Positions 52,985-64,000 of a stretch of DNA of 64,000 bases are shown here, piece after piece. Numbering within the stretch: position 1 is the first letter of the stretch; every line of letters begins with the position of its first letter. Origin of the DNA: Thoreauomyces humboldtii (lineage: Eukaryota > Chytridiomycota > Chytridiomycetes > Spizellomycetales > Powellomycetaceae). The DNA lies in NCBI GenBank assembly GCA_027596035.1, contig JADGJA010000023.1, positions 1 to 64,000 of the forward strand, read 5' to 3'. The notes under the pieces are model-generated. The model was not told the origin of the DNA. It did not search any database and was given only the letters and a program-made list of their open reading frames with translations. The position numbers and the translations under genes are program-made.

Positions 52985-55900
52985 ATGAATCGCCCCTCGC
53001 AAGGAGGACCGAGGTAAGTTCAAATGGCAGTCCTTGTTTTGCCCGTCACTGGAGACACCTGATGCACTGCTTTGCTTTCCCAGCTCCACGACCGAGCTAG
53101 AGAGGAAATTGAAGCACCTCTTGCGCAATTCTGAGGGCGGTCCACTTGCCCCCCAGGTTCAACTCGTCCGAGAGGACTTGAGGGATGAGTTAGAGAGGGC
53201 GGTTCTGTTGGGCTATCAAAAGAACCAGACGAACGATGCGGAAAGCAACCTATGGAAGCTGGCTCACTACAAGGTCATCGAGGAGTTTCGTACGACCTTG
53301 AAAGAGGTGCGGTGCCGGCTGCGAGGGGGTGGAAATGGCCTTGTCCTCATAAGCAGGATTTTGTTTGTACAGACGAACGCAAAGGCCCGCCGATCTGGTC
53401 GCTCCGATGAGAAGAAGGCATTGACTGTCAACTTCAGAAGTTTCCTGTCGGACGCCAGCTCTTTTTACATCAAGTTTATCTGCAAGTTGCAACGTCAATT
53501 TCAGTTGCGTGGAAGCGGGATCGATGCCGTCGTGAAAGAACTCAATCTGGTAATGGATGTGGAAGGTAAATAGAGGTCTTACAACTTGCTTACAGCGACG
53601 AAAAGACTAACCAAAGTCACTTTAGTCCCGGCGGACGTGCGTTACAAAATTCCCGCCGACGTTGCATCGCGTGCCATCGGATCCTGTTATCGATCTCTCA
53701 TCTACCTGGGTGATTTAGGTAGCTTTTACTGTATCGTTTGGCTAGAGAGCAAATTTCGCTTACATCTCCTAGCACGATACCGTGAGATTTATGCGGACCG
53801 AAAGGAAACCAACTGGGGGACAGCACGCATGTTCTACAACCTGGCGATTCGTCTCATGCCTGAGAACGGCAACCCCTATAACCAACTTGCTGTCATCGCA
53901 TCTTACGCCGGAGACGAACTGGCAGCAGTCGAGTACTACTTTCGCAGGTATGTCTTCCTTTCTGGCAAGGGCCGATTCGAGCGCTAACAGGTTACCATGC
54001 ATGCTAGTCTCGTCATTGCGCGGCCGTTCCTCACGGCCGCAGAAAATGTACAGATACTGTTCGATAAGGTGCAGAAGCGATATGAAAGCTCTAGCGCTTC
54101 TGCGGGACATGTTGCTCGGGACCTGATGGATAAGAAAGATCTGCAAGATCGCTTCATTGTTATGATCAGCAAGGTTGTAGGGAGACGCACCAGGTGAGTT
54201 TTCTTCGGGCTCAATCATTTTCATCCATACACCTAACTTCGTACAGCCTGGATGAGTTTTTTGAGATCATGACAAACTGGAGCAGCGGATTTCGAAGGAC
54301 TATGGGGATTTGCACCTGGAGCCCAGCCGAAGTCACTAGGCTCTTCATCATCAGCACAGCCGTTGTCCATGCTCTGAAGGACCAGTCCCTTACTTTCACC
54401 AGTAGCACATCCTCGCAAACGCCGACCACCAGCCTCGAGATGCGTTGTCAGATGACTGCATTGGTTACTTCGATGATTCGCGATGTCTTCGAGTTTGCCG
54501 ATGGACACGCTCAATCAGGCGTTGTTCCCAAACAGTTCCCGCGAGAGTGGCTTTCAGTGATCCTCATAATGGCTGCTTGGTTGAAATCGCAGGAGCTGGA
54601 AGACCGCGCTTTACTCGCGGGTCAAACGCATCTCTGGGAAAAACTTGCGATCCTGCTTACCCGATTGTCCCGCTCGGTGGGAGATAGTCCTTACGACATC
54701 CCTCGCTTCTCGTCGACGCCAGAAGAAACTCAGTTGCAAGGCTTCCTACCACTCCGATCTTATTTTGCTGATCTTCCAACATCATCGGACGAACCGAAAG
54801 CTCGGACCGACGAGCAAAGGCATTGGACGAGAGACATGGCCTCACATGTTCGAATCATACGCATCCTTCGCATCGGTGTATTCTTTGCCAACCTTCAGGT
54901 GAAGACTATATTCAGCTACCGTTTGCAAATTCATCGTTTCTAATAGTTCTGTGTAGGAACTCCATCTCGCTTGTCTCGGGGAAGGGGAGAACACTATTTT
55001 AGCATTTGAGACGCAGGCTCCCGTGGGCGGTGCTCGGGTGTCCGGCACGCAAGCACTTGCGGCTCTTGACCATAACTCCACGCACATCTCATTCCGCGGT
55101 CCAACGAGCTTGGCAACAGCAGCGCAAGAAGTACACGTTCCCCGTGACGGCGCCGCGCCGATGCTGAAGCGATCGGTCTCTGGTAGCCAGTCCGAGCAAT
55201 GGGTTCCGGGCCAGGCTAATCCCTCCTCCTCGCATGTTGACGAGGACGCGTTTGGGCATAAAATTATGTTGCCCATGGCTGGTCCTGGGGATTTTACTTT
55301 CGTAAGTGTCAGAGCTTGAGACAAAGCAATCTTACCCTCGTCATCTCATATTTTGTTCCTGTAACTCAGTCTAGCCGCGGATCGGCCGCTATTCCCGTGC
55401 CTTATCAGGCGCCGAAAAGTAGTTTTGCAAACCGATCGCCTGAAGGAAGCAAGATGTTTGGCACCAGCTCTGATGCTGTGGACACCATGGCCTTTCTTGG
55501 TCTTGGCAGTCTAAGCAGTGATGGTTCCCTTGAGACCTCGAAGCCCGGGACTGGCATGGACGATGGTCCTCTCCACAACCCGATGTACGCCAGTAACAGA
55601 ATTGGGCAAGATGAGAGCGGCTACAATCGTTCAAGGTACTGAGGATGTGGGTCGTTTGCATGAACGATGATATGGTGACTTATCTGTTGTTAGATCGCAA
55701 GATCCTTCATCTTCTATGTTACCGCCTCCAAGTCTCGAGCATGCCGCTCACCGTCCCCTTTCTACAGCCTACTCTCCCCGGGTTCATTCCGCTCCCGACA
55801 CAAACATGACGACCCCGTGGCTGGGAGAGTATAGCTTTCCGTTCGCTGCGGCTTCCAGTGCATTTCCTGACCCCGGCCGTCGGGCTTCCATGGCCGCCTG

Positions 55901-56135
55901 GACGGACTCCGCGCATCTATCACTTCACGATAACGGTCGACCGGGATTGAGTTGGATCGATGCGTTCGCACCCCCAACCGCTGGTGCTCCTGGCGCTGCC
56001 CAGTGGGAGGCCACCCAGACCAAGGCGTTTCCGGAGGCTCCTTTCTACACGCGCGACCAGTCTCCAGGAAAGGCCAATCCTTCTCAGTACCCTGGGATGG
56101 GTAACGCGAACGATGCCCGGAACGTGTGGGGCTGA
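52985..56135 (+). CDS. EST1/SMG7-family protein (telomerase activation / nonsense-mediated decay)
   Basis: The family has a 14-3-3-like TPR domain; members act in nonsense-mediated decay (SMG5-7) or at telomeres (Est1). The first exon (52985-53013) begins MNRPSQGGP and joins SSTTELERKLKHLLRN. The TPR part shows VREDLRDELERAVLLGYQKN, LWKLAHYKVIEEFRTTLKE, VNFRSFLSDASSFYIKFICK, AIGSCYRSLIYLGDL and the family signature WGTARMFYNLAIRLMPENGN, PYNQLAVIASYAGDELAAVE, YYFRSLVIARPFLTAAEN. A second helical domain follows (about 54250-54900). The tail is disordered and rich in Ser, Gly and Pro, as in SMG7. No PIN domain is seen, so it is not SMG6-like. The TGA is at 56133-56135. Several small introns (50-80 nt) were noted. 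Confidence 0.85.
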
Positions 56136-56516
56136 GCAGTGAACTGAGCGAGATATGAGCATGCTGTTGCTCACCTCAACTCTTCAACACATCATCGTCC
56201 CTCGTCCTGCCCAACCCGAAGCCGGTCGTCACCTGCCGACATGCCGAGGCGGCACGCGCCACATCTGCCGAACGCTAAGCGACAGGCAAGGGGTTGGGCG
56301 CCTGGCGGCGGCCGGCACCTCCGCCCGCGGGCCAAATCTGCTCATGGCGCGCCGAGATCAACGCATCTTACAACGACACAGCTGTTCGACACCTGCTCAT
56401 AACCTCAAACCCGAAGCTTAGCCATCGAGTACATTGAACAATTACCATCCATTTTCGTCAGGAGTCGTCGATGTTTGCTGTTGTGCCTTCTGGTATAGCA
56501 AAGATTTCCAAATACA
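56136..56516. other. Convergent 3' region between EST1-like and Lines-like genes
   Basis: 381 bp, no recognisable gene. A GC-rich patch (about 56225-56340) lies in it. Confidence 0.4.
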
Positions 56517-58299
56517 TCATTGTTTTTCGAAGGTTCCCAAGGCTCGCCACTGTCCTAGCACAAGTTTAACTCTCTTCACCAGTGGAGCGACTCGAAATGG
56601 GAAATGGTTTGAGAGTCGTTCCACCGTGTCTGCAAAAGACGACAGCATTGATACGCGGGCCCCTAAGCGAACTCCATCTGCGTAGCTTTGACTGTCCTCG
56701 CAAGCGAATCGTAGATACATCGTCAGGTAATGCACCACCGCAGGTTCCGCCAAAATCAGATCCACCAGGTAGGCAGGATCAGAGGCGGTGGGTTTTGTCA
56801 CAAACTCGTCGAAGAGGTGATGAGGTAGCAAAGCTTGCGGGAAGGAAGCCTCACACTTGCCGGAGATAGTGACCAAGTCTGCAAGGAGGACAAATAGCTG
56901 CGTATCGTCGCCGCCAAAAAGGACTGAGATTCGGTCTGCCAAAGCCGGGTCGCAGAAGATGTCTGTAAATGGAAGAGCAAGTGCGTCAACTTCAGATCCA
57001 TCGGAACGCTACGTAAACCCTTAAGTCGTACCCGGCATCCTCTGCTCCAGATGTGCCAAGACTAAGTTGACGTCCTCGCAATGATTCAACCATCGCAACG
57101 ACGCAAGAATCGCTACCTTCAGTGATTCTTGTTCGCGGGAAGTGGTCACAGAGCTCACAAACTCGGTGTAATCATCGGATGGCGATGTCAACGCTGACGT
57201 TGCGAATGGATAAACCTCACGAAAGGTCAGCAAGTAACGAAGCAGCGCATCCACTGCAGGCGTTCCAGTTTCAGAGAGTGTTTGGTCTCTGCGAAACTTG
57301 ACAGTCTGTCCGAAAGGCGATGTGACGAGGGATGCAAGGAGGTCAACAGCTCTCCGTCGGACAAACGGCTGCCACGTTGCGACGCGATTCCCTATGTTCG
57401 TCACTCCCAGTGCGATCTCAGAAACATGTCTTTGCAGTTCATTACGGACCACCCTGCTTGCCGAGATATCAGAGTCGGCATGCTTGCTACTCTTTACCAC
57501 AGCATGTATGAGGGCAAGATACGCATGAATGGTCGTTTCTGGGATATCCTGGCAATCAGGAGTCGTCTTAGCGAACGAACATTGAACGGCTATTGCCCAT
57601 AGAGGCCTTCCAATGGTAGCTTACCCACCGGGAGTGGAGTATCTGCCTGCACCAGCTTCCTTCCAGCATAGCTATGGCGACGTCCCAGGGAACGGAACCG
57701 CCACGACAGCGCTTCAGAATTTGTCGAAGGAGACTGGCAGTTCCCAACGCGGCAGGATTTTCAAAGGAGAGCTGCTCTGACAGTCGCGAGCATAAAGGCG
57801 GAAGATGTGCTCCTTCGAGCGGCAAACTGAGCAATGTTTTCTCGACCGCAAACATGATAAGCGGCTCTACTGCCCCGAGTCCTTCAGCCTGGCAAGCCAA
57901 ACGGTTGGCATCAATTCCCCAGTCATTCGATGTCGAGAAGGTTCGCATCTTACTAGCGCAAGAAAGACAGATACGTGGCTACATTCGCAGGTATATAGCT
58001 TTTCGGGGATGTCTCCGAGAAAGTTCAAGAGCTCGCATTCTTCAAGCTCCTCGAGGCGGCTCTGGCTGGAGTGGTCAAAGAGGAGCAAGGCAGAAGTCGT
58101 CCCCCATCCGTGTCGTACCTGGCGGGCTTCGACCAAGAGTTGCAGCCCTTTCTCCATCCTCCATTGCGTTGCGAAAGTTCCCTATGACTCTCTCCGAGGA
58201 AAGCGAACCGTGAAAGTTCAGCAGCGCTTCGGGAATGCATCACTTCCTTCGTCGTCCAGGCTTTCGGACGTGATGATCACTGTCCAGTGTCGAATCCAT
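56517..58299 (-). CDS. Protein Lines homologue (LINS1-like)
   Basis: Lines proteins are helical-repeat proteins first known from fly segmentation; their molecular role is unclear. The 3' half is clear: an exon at about 57490-57048 (EIALGVTNIGNRVATWQPFV) joins in frame to the last exon (57000s-56517) giving RMPDIFCDPALADRISVLFG, DDTQLFVLLADLVTI, LLPHHLFDEFVT, YLVDLILAEPAVVHYLTMYL and SFADTVERLSNHFPFRVAPL. These recall the Lines C-terminal patterns (LF...DD.L...., PH.LF..FL, LLD.LIS.E..FL.Y..RYL, I.RL...FP...APLLK). Upstream coding blocks include GAVEPLIMFAVEKTLLSLPL and NFLGDIPEKLYTCECSHVSV. The 5' end, near 58300, is uncertain. Confidence 0.6.
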
Positions 58300-58657
58300 C
58301 CATGCCTCCGACGATGCAGGCTCAAGGAACGAAGCGAACCAAGCGAAATGATTGGTTCTACACATCATCCAACATCTATCTAGTCCATGTCATGATGACC
58401 ACGGTGCGCTTGCTGAGCATGGGAAGCGGGTGTACTTTCTGACGGAGTCCTCAGGACCCTCAGCTGGTATAAGCTTTTTAGAGCACTCTTTACGAAAACG
58501 GTCTCCGTTCGCCTCCGCGCATCGAGCTCGTCTTTCCGGTTGCCACGCGCCGCCCTTTCCCGCATCCCGACCCACCATCCCATCTTCGGCATCTTAAGCT
58601 TCGCAGCGTGAAAACATCCTGACAAATCAAAATCAAAAAGCTTTCATATCAGCAGCC
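58300..58657. other. Divergent region between Lines-like and universal stress protein genes
   Basis: About 360 bp. No coding region was recognised. It probably includes both promoters and perhaps a missed first exon of the Lines-like gene. Confidence 0.35.
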
Positions 58658-59288
58658 ATGTCAGTTCTGCCTTCCCCCGGAAACCGAACCATCATCATTG
58701 GTATCGACAGGTATCGCAGTGAACTTGGGCCCTGGCAGAGGAGTAAAACGTGTTCCTTGTTGTACTGACAAAAATCGCGCGGCAACAGCATTACCAGAAG
58801 CGGCCTACAGGCATCTCCCATCCTCGGATGGGCCATCCGTCAGTTCCTCGTCAACGGCGACTCGATCACTGTTGTCCACGCCTCAAAGTCGCTCGAGGGC
58901 GGCGGAGTTACGACAGGCAATGCGAACGTCATGTCGCCCGAGCTGCTCAAATCCCTTGAAAAGGATGTGGAGAGCACCGTCCGGGACATGTGTCGCAACG
59001 CCATTCCGAGGGTCGGCGACATCAAGGTGAAAGCCGTCGTTGCGAAGGGCGATCCCAGGGAGACCATCAAGAACCTGGCACACGAGCTCAATCCTACTGC
59101 TGTGATTGTCGGTCGCCGGGGCAGCGTCGGGGCCGTCAAAAGGTGAGCGTACGCTCGCATCGCTTTGCACATGTTTTGCGCCACTGCTGAACTCTCTTTG
59201 TTACCCCGCTAGAGCACTCCTCGGTTCTGTCTCCGACTACCTTTGCAAGGAGCTGTCTGCCACGGTCATCATCGTCAAGGGAGATTAA
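58658..59288 (+). CDS. Universal stress protein A (UspA) family protein
   Basis: A small nucleotide-binding Rossmann-like protein. Three exons (58658-58710, 58789-59142, 59213-59288) give 160 aa. It begins MSVLPSPGNRTIIIGIDSI, where GID is the first beta strand and its acidic residue. Then come LGWAIRQFLVNGDSITVVHA, a middle helix LLKSLEKDVESTVRDM, VKAVVAKGDPRETIKNLAHE and the ATP-binding signature VGRRGSVGAVKR joined across the intron to ALLGSVSDYLCKEL, ending ATVIIVKGD. The G-2X-G-9X-G(S/T) pattern is present, which suggests it binds ATP. Such proteins are found in many fungi, plants and bacteria; the role here is unknown. Confidence 0.9.
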
Positions 59289-59553
59289 AGAGTGGCCCCT
59301 TTTTATCCATTCAGAACCGTCCCTCTCGAGGGGTTCTGTTTTTTTGTCTGGCTTCTGTCTCGTCTCAGAGCTTAGATTCTAGCTTTCATGCATCCTTTCT
59401 CATCTCAAATTTTGACATCACTTCCCTTTGATCGATTTGTTGGCATGGAGGTTGTCCACCGACCACGGGCGGAGGTTTCATCGATACAATGCGCTGCGTG
59501 TGACCCTTATTTGGTCTATCTATTTTCTCTGCAGCGAATCGCAAAAGGACTGA

Positions 59554-60869
59554 TCAAAGTCCCCGGGTGACTACTCTCAACTTGTCTTTGAAGTCGTCCC
59601 AGTCCACGTAGGCGCCCTTCAGGTGCCTGTCCCCACTCGCAGCGTCAAACTCCTCGCGTCCGTGCAGTACTCGCCGGTTTGCAAAGATGACGCAGTCCCC
59701 TGGTCTCAGCAAGGTCTTGTACATGAGCTCGGGCTCCTTGAGGACCTTTACGAAGGCCTGGAAAGCCTTGTAGAACCTCCCGGCGTCCTCATGCTCCAAA
59801 GGACCCTGGAATGGAGGGGCGTAGTAGACCATGAGCGGCTCGTTGTTGTCGCCCTCGACGATGGTCGGTCGTCGAAAATGCATGTGCTGACCAGCATTGA
59901 TGTAATGGAAGGTGACCGGGATCTCGGTGAGAGCCTTGTAAGATGTTGGGTCGGTCGCTTTGAGGATGGATGCGGCGCGGAAAGAGTCGAGGAAAATCGA
60001 AGCACCGCCCGTCACAGAGTTCTTGAGGCTGTGCAGGAGCTGGAGGCCGGGTGGGGACTCGAAGTACCTACCAGACCACACCAAAAGCTGACTGAACATG
60101 ACGAGTCTCATCGCAGCACCTTTACCATCTGCGTTTCCTACTCTTACATCAAATCCATGTGCAATCCCAGATCGAGGGCAGTATATGCGATGTTCTTTGC
60201 ATCAGGGACGCTCCTGACATCCCATGACTGTCCGTAGAAAGTGTTCCTCAAGACGCCAAAACGCTGTGCTATGCCCTCCACATCCACATCGCCCGTCGGC
60301 GCTCCCCTCACGAACAGCAGGCCGTAATCTCGCAGCTCTTCCACGGCCACCCGAAGACCTTCTGGCGTATTCATGAGCGCATCGTAAGTTACATCCCGCT
60401 TCTTCGTCTCAAACTGCTTCGCGTCCCACAAGGTTGGTTGAAGGAGAGCATCCCGACGCTGCGTAACGGTCGCTGGATCGTTGCTCTTCAACCATGCGGT
60501 GTCAATGACAGTAGTATGCGCCTGAGTGTTGGAAGGGGACTTTGGATGGTTGATGCTTCCTGGAGCCCACTCGATGTGAAGCTTTGTACCCTTCAAAAAG
60601 ACGGATGTGGGTGACAAGGAGAGGTCTACGTCCGCTGAGGAGTGGAGCTTCTGCCGGTTGGACGGGTGGATGCAAGCCGAACAGGGGCAGTTGTCGCGAA
60701 GCCAGGCGTGATGGAATTTGGAGGTTTTCGGCGCAACCGGCGTATCCCACTCGATGACTACATGTTCCGATTGGGACCCCACCTGAAGCGAGCGTCGTTG
60801 CGGTTTTGATCGTAAGTTGAGGCCGGTCCAAGGCGCCAAACGAGCTTGTCGAAGCAGGGTGGAATGCAT
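59554..60869 (-). CDS. Gamma-butyrobetaine dioxygenase-like (TauD/BBOX family)
   Basis: An Fe(II)/2-oxoglutarate dioxygenase, by similarity converting gamma-butyrobetaine to carnitine in the last step of carnitine synthesis. Two exons (60869-60148, 60067-59554) give 411 aa. The N-terminal zinc-binding DUF971-type module has FHHAWLRDNCPCSACIHPSN then RQKL. The catalytic domain has LRDYGLLFVRGAP, the iron-binding HMD of LGLHMDL joined to MYFESPPGLQLLHSLKNSVT, and the distal histidine in RRVLHGREEFDA. It ends with HLKGAYVDWDDFKDKLRVV. The H-X-D...H triad is complete. Trimethyllysine dioxygenase shares the fold, but YFE.PPG.QLLH.LK and GAY.DWD favour BBOX. The basic first 20 residues (MHSTLLRQARLAPWTG) could be a mitochondrial presequence. 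Confidence 0.85.
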
Positions 60870-60974
60870 CAGGAATCAAGGAATGTGTTCGTGGCAGACT
60901 TGAACGCGCTGTCACGGCACTCGCCAGTCTCGCCCTCTTCAACATTTACCGGTACATTCCTCAGAGCAACGAAA

Positions 60975-62135
60975 ATGCATATCATACCAGCTCTCTGCCT
61001 CTGCACTGCACTCGCCGTTCATGGGATTCGGAAAAAGTCGCTGGCGCCGTCTGGTGCAGTTGCTGCCTTTATAGTCGGCCTCATCACCTTTGTCGGACCC
61101 ACTCAAAATTCCCTACTCTTTTCGGGAGTGCTCATTGGTTTCTACATTCTTTCCAGCAAAGCGACCAAGGTTTGATGGGGGCTCTGATCAAGCGCAAAGG
61201 GTGGTTCGCGACTCATTCTTGTTGCCAGTATAAGCAAGAACGCAAGCAGCAGCTCGAGGATGATTTCCAACTCGGTGGACAACGCACGGCCGTGCAAGTC
61301 TTCGCCAATGGTCTAACGGGGACGATAATCTGCGCATTGCATTCGTATCTCGTACCCAGCGTATCCAATGCATGCTTTGGCAGTGCCCGTTCACCGGTGG
61401 ACATCGTGCATACGGTCTTGATATTGGCGTACATTGGGTACATTGTGTGCGCGCGTAACCCATCCTTGAACCTATCGACCTGATAGCATATCTGATCGCA
61501 TAGACACTACGCATGTGTAAATGGAGACACTTGGGCTAGCGAATTCGGCATCCTGAGCTCCGACCTACCTATCCTGATTACGACGTTTCGGCAAGTACCG
61601 CGGGGAACAAACGGGGGAGTAAGCTGCTTGGGACTTTTTGCATCCGTCTCGGGCGGCTTGACCGTGGGACTCATCGCTGCATTGGGACTGGATCCTTGCG
61701 TGGATCTCAAAGGGCGAATCGTCGCAGTCTTGTTCGGCGGTTTGGCGGGGTTTCTCGGATCGATGGTAAGTGGTTTCTCGGATCGATAGCTACCGGCGTC
61801 TCGAGGTTGAACTGCTCTCGAGATCGACTCGCTTCTTGGGGCAACACTGCAGAAAAGTGTTTACAACTCCAAGAGCAAGCGGATCGCATCAGATCGCTCC
61901 ACGCCGACAGAACATGCACCGGGCTTCGTTCACGTGTCTGGTCGGAAGATCCTGGACAATCACCAGGTATAGGATCCCATGGTGTTCGCAACTGGGATGG
62001 GTGAATTGTAGGGGGGAAAACGATCTTGAAGACTGAACTACTGTTTTGTATTAGGTTAACTTCGTGTCCTCGCTGGCCACCGCCCTGCTTTTGGCAATGA
62101 TTGGCTATACGTATTACGGTTACAAATGTAGTTGA
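60975..62135 (+). CDS. TMEM19 / DUF92 membrane protein
   Basis: A multi-pass membrane protein of the DUF92 family; the plant relative VTE6 is a phytyl-phosphate kinase, while TMEM19 has no firm role. Exon 1 (about 60975-61169) has MHIIPALCLCTALAVHGIRK, SLAPSGAVAAFIVGLITFVG and a helix SLLFSGVLIGFYILSSKATK. Exon 2 starts YKQERKQQLEDDFQLGGQRT and AVQVFANGLTGTIIC. Exon 3 carries the family signature HYACVNGDTWASEFGILSSD, LPILITTFRQVPRGTNGGVS and GLFASVSGGLTVGL. Later exons add a hydrophilic loop and VNFVSSLATALLLAMIGYTY before the TGA at 62133-62135. It is divergent from the BBOX-like gene (105 bp between starts). Internal limits are partly approximate. Confidence 0.87.
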
Positions 62136-62420
62136 TCAGTACCCTTAGGTTAGACTAACCCTTTTGGTTGCTGTGGGTGATTTATTTTGTCGTCATCAAA
62201 GTGCAACACAATGGTCCACAAGATGCACCGAGAGCGACGTATTTTCGTACATGAATTTGGATCAAGTTTTAGGAACACAAAGCTGATTATCTAGGCGAAG
62301 CGCTATGCAGGCTCCACGCTCACAACAAACGCTGAAGATACGCCGTTTACGGCCGTGGTGGTCCCCGTTTTATTCCTCCTCCATACATCACCCTTATGTA
62401 CTATCACACAATAGACTAGC

Positions 62421-63937
<1,517 letters not shown>

Positions 63938-64000
63938 GATGGTACTGGGATTAAAAGTATTTGAATATATGAGAGGAAAACGAGAGGAAATAGTAATGAC

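Overview
The window is nuclear DNA of a flagellated, intron-rich opisthokont. The best guess is a zoosporic (chytrid-like or blastocladiomycete-like) fungus, or a close relative such as an aphelid. Fungal signs are a CENP-A of the fission-yeast type, a Csm1/Pcs1-type monopolin subunit, a fungal-style Arf GEF with long low-complexity stretches, and many short GT-AG introns (about 45-80 nt). Signs of a flagellum are IFT43, a RIIAD1-like protein, LRRC49 (tubulin polyglutamylase complex) and an EFCAB5-like protein. No tRNA, rRNA, CRISPR array or complete transposon was seen. All exon limits come from reading splice signals by eye and keeping frame with the recognised families.

Layout. 0.3-0.9 kb: CENP-A (-). 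1.5-2.5: RG-rich unknown (+). 2.6-5.9: AP-2 alpha (-). 6.5-7.2: SAP30-like (+). 7.8-11.5: VPS34 in 20 exons (+). 11.7-12.1: RIIAD1-like (-), back to back with IFT43 (+, 12.4-13.3). 13.4-16.5: BRAT1-like HEAT protein (-). 17.0-23.6: intronless BRR2 helicase (+). 24.2-29.0: Sec7-PH Arf GEF (+). 29.3-30.1: cycloeucalenol cycloisomerase (-). 30.1-31.8: a gene-poor stretch with an 81-bp tandem duplication and possible coding debris. 31.8-32.2: SmE (-). 32.9-34.4: PRPF38B (-). 34.7-35.4: PaiB/FMN-binding protein (+). 35.6-38.4: LRRC49 (-), back to back with the EFCAB5-like gene (+, 39.0-43.4). 43.6-44.6: ribosomal protein uL23 (-). 44.9-47.2: Csm1/Pcs1 (-). 47.5-49.1: SETD6-like methyltransferase (+). 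49.6-50.6: ribosomal protein eL19 (+). 50.8-52.7: p47/NSFL1C (-). 53.0-56.1: EST1/SMG7 (+). 56.5-58.3: Lines homologue (-). 58.7-59.3: universal stress protein (+). 59.6-60.9: gamma-butyrobetaine-dioxygenase-like (-). 61.0-62.1: TMEM19 (+). 62.4-63.9: class III alcohol dehydrogenase (-).

Themes. The genes are mostly conserved housekeeping genes, but several groups stand out. Splicing and RNA factors recur (BRR2, SmE, PRPF38B, SMG7-like, and BRAT1-like if it acts with Integrator). Chromosome segregation is represented by CENP-A and monopolin. Membrane traffic is represented by AP-2 alpha, VPS34, an Arf GEF and p47. Four flagellar genes lie as two divergent pairs with short shared promoters. 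The most surprising gene is the cycloeucalenol cycloisomerase, an enzyme of the plant-type cycloartenol sterol route, which is not expected in a fungus.
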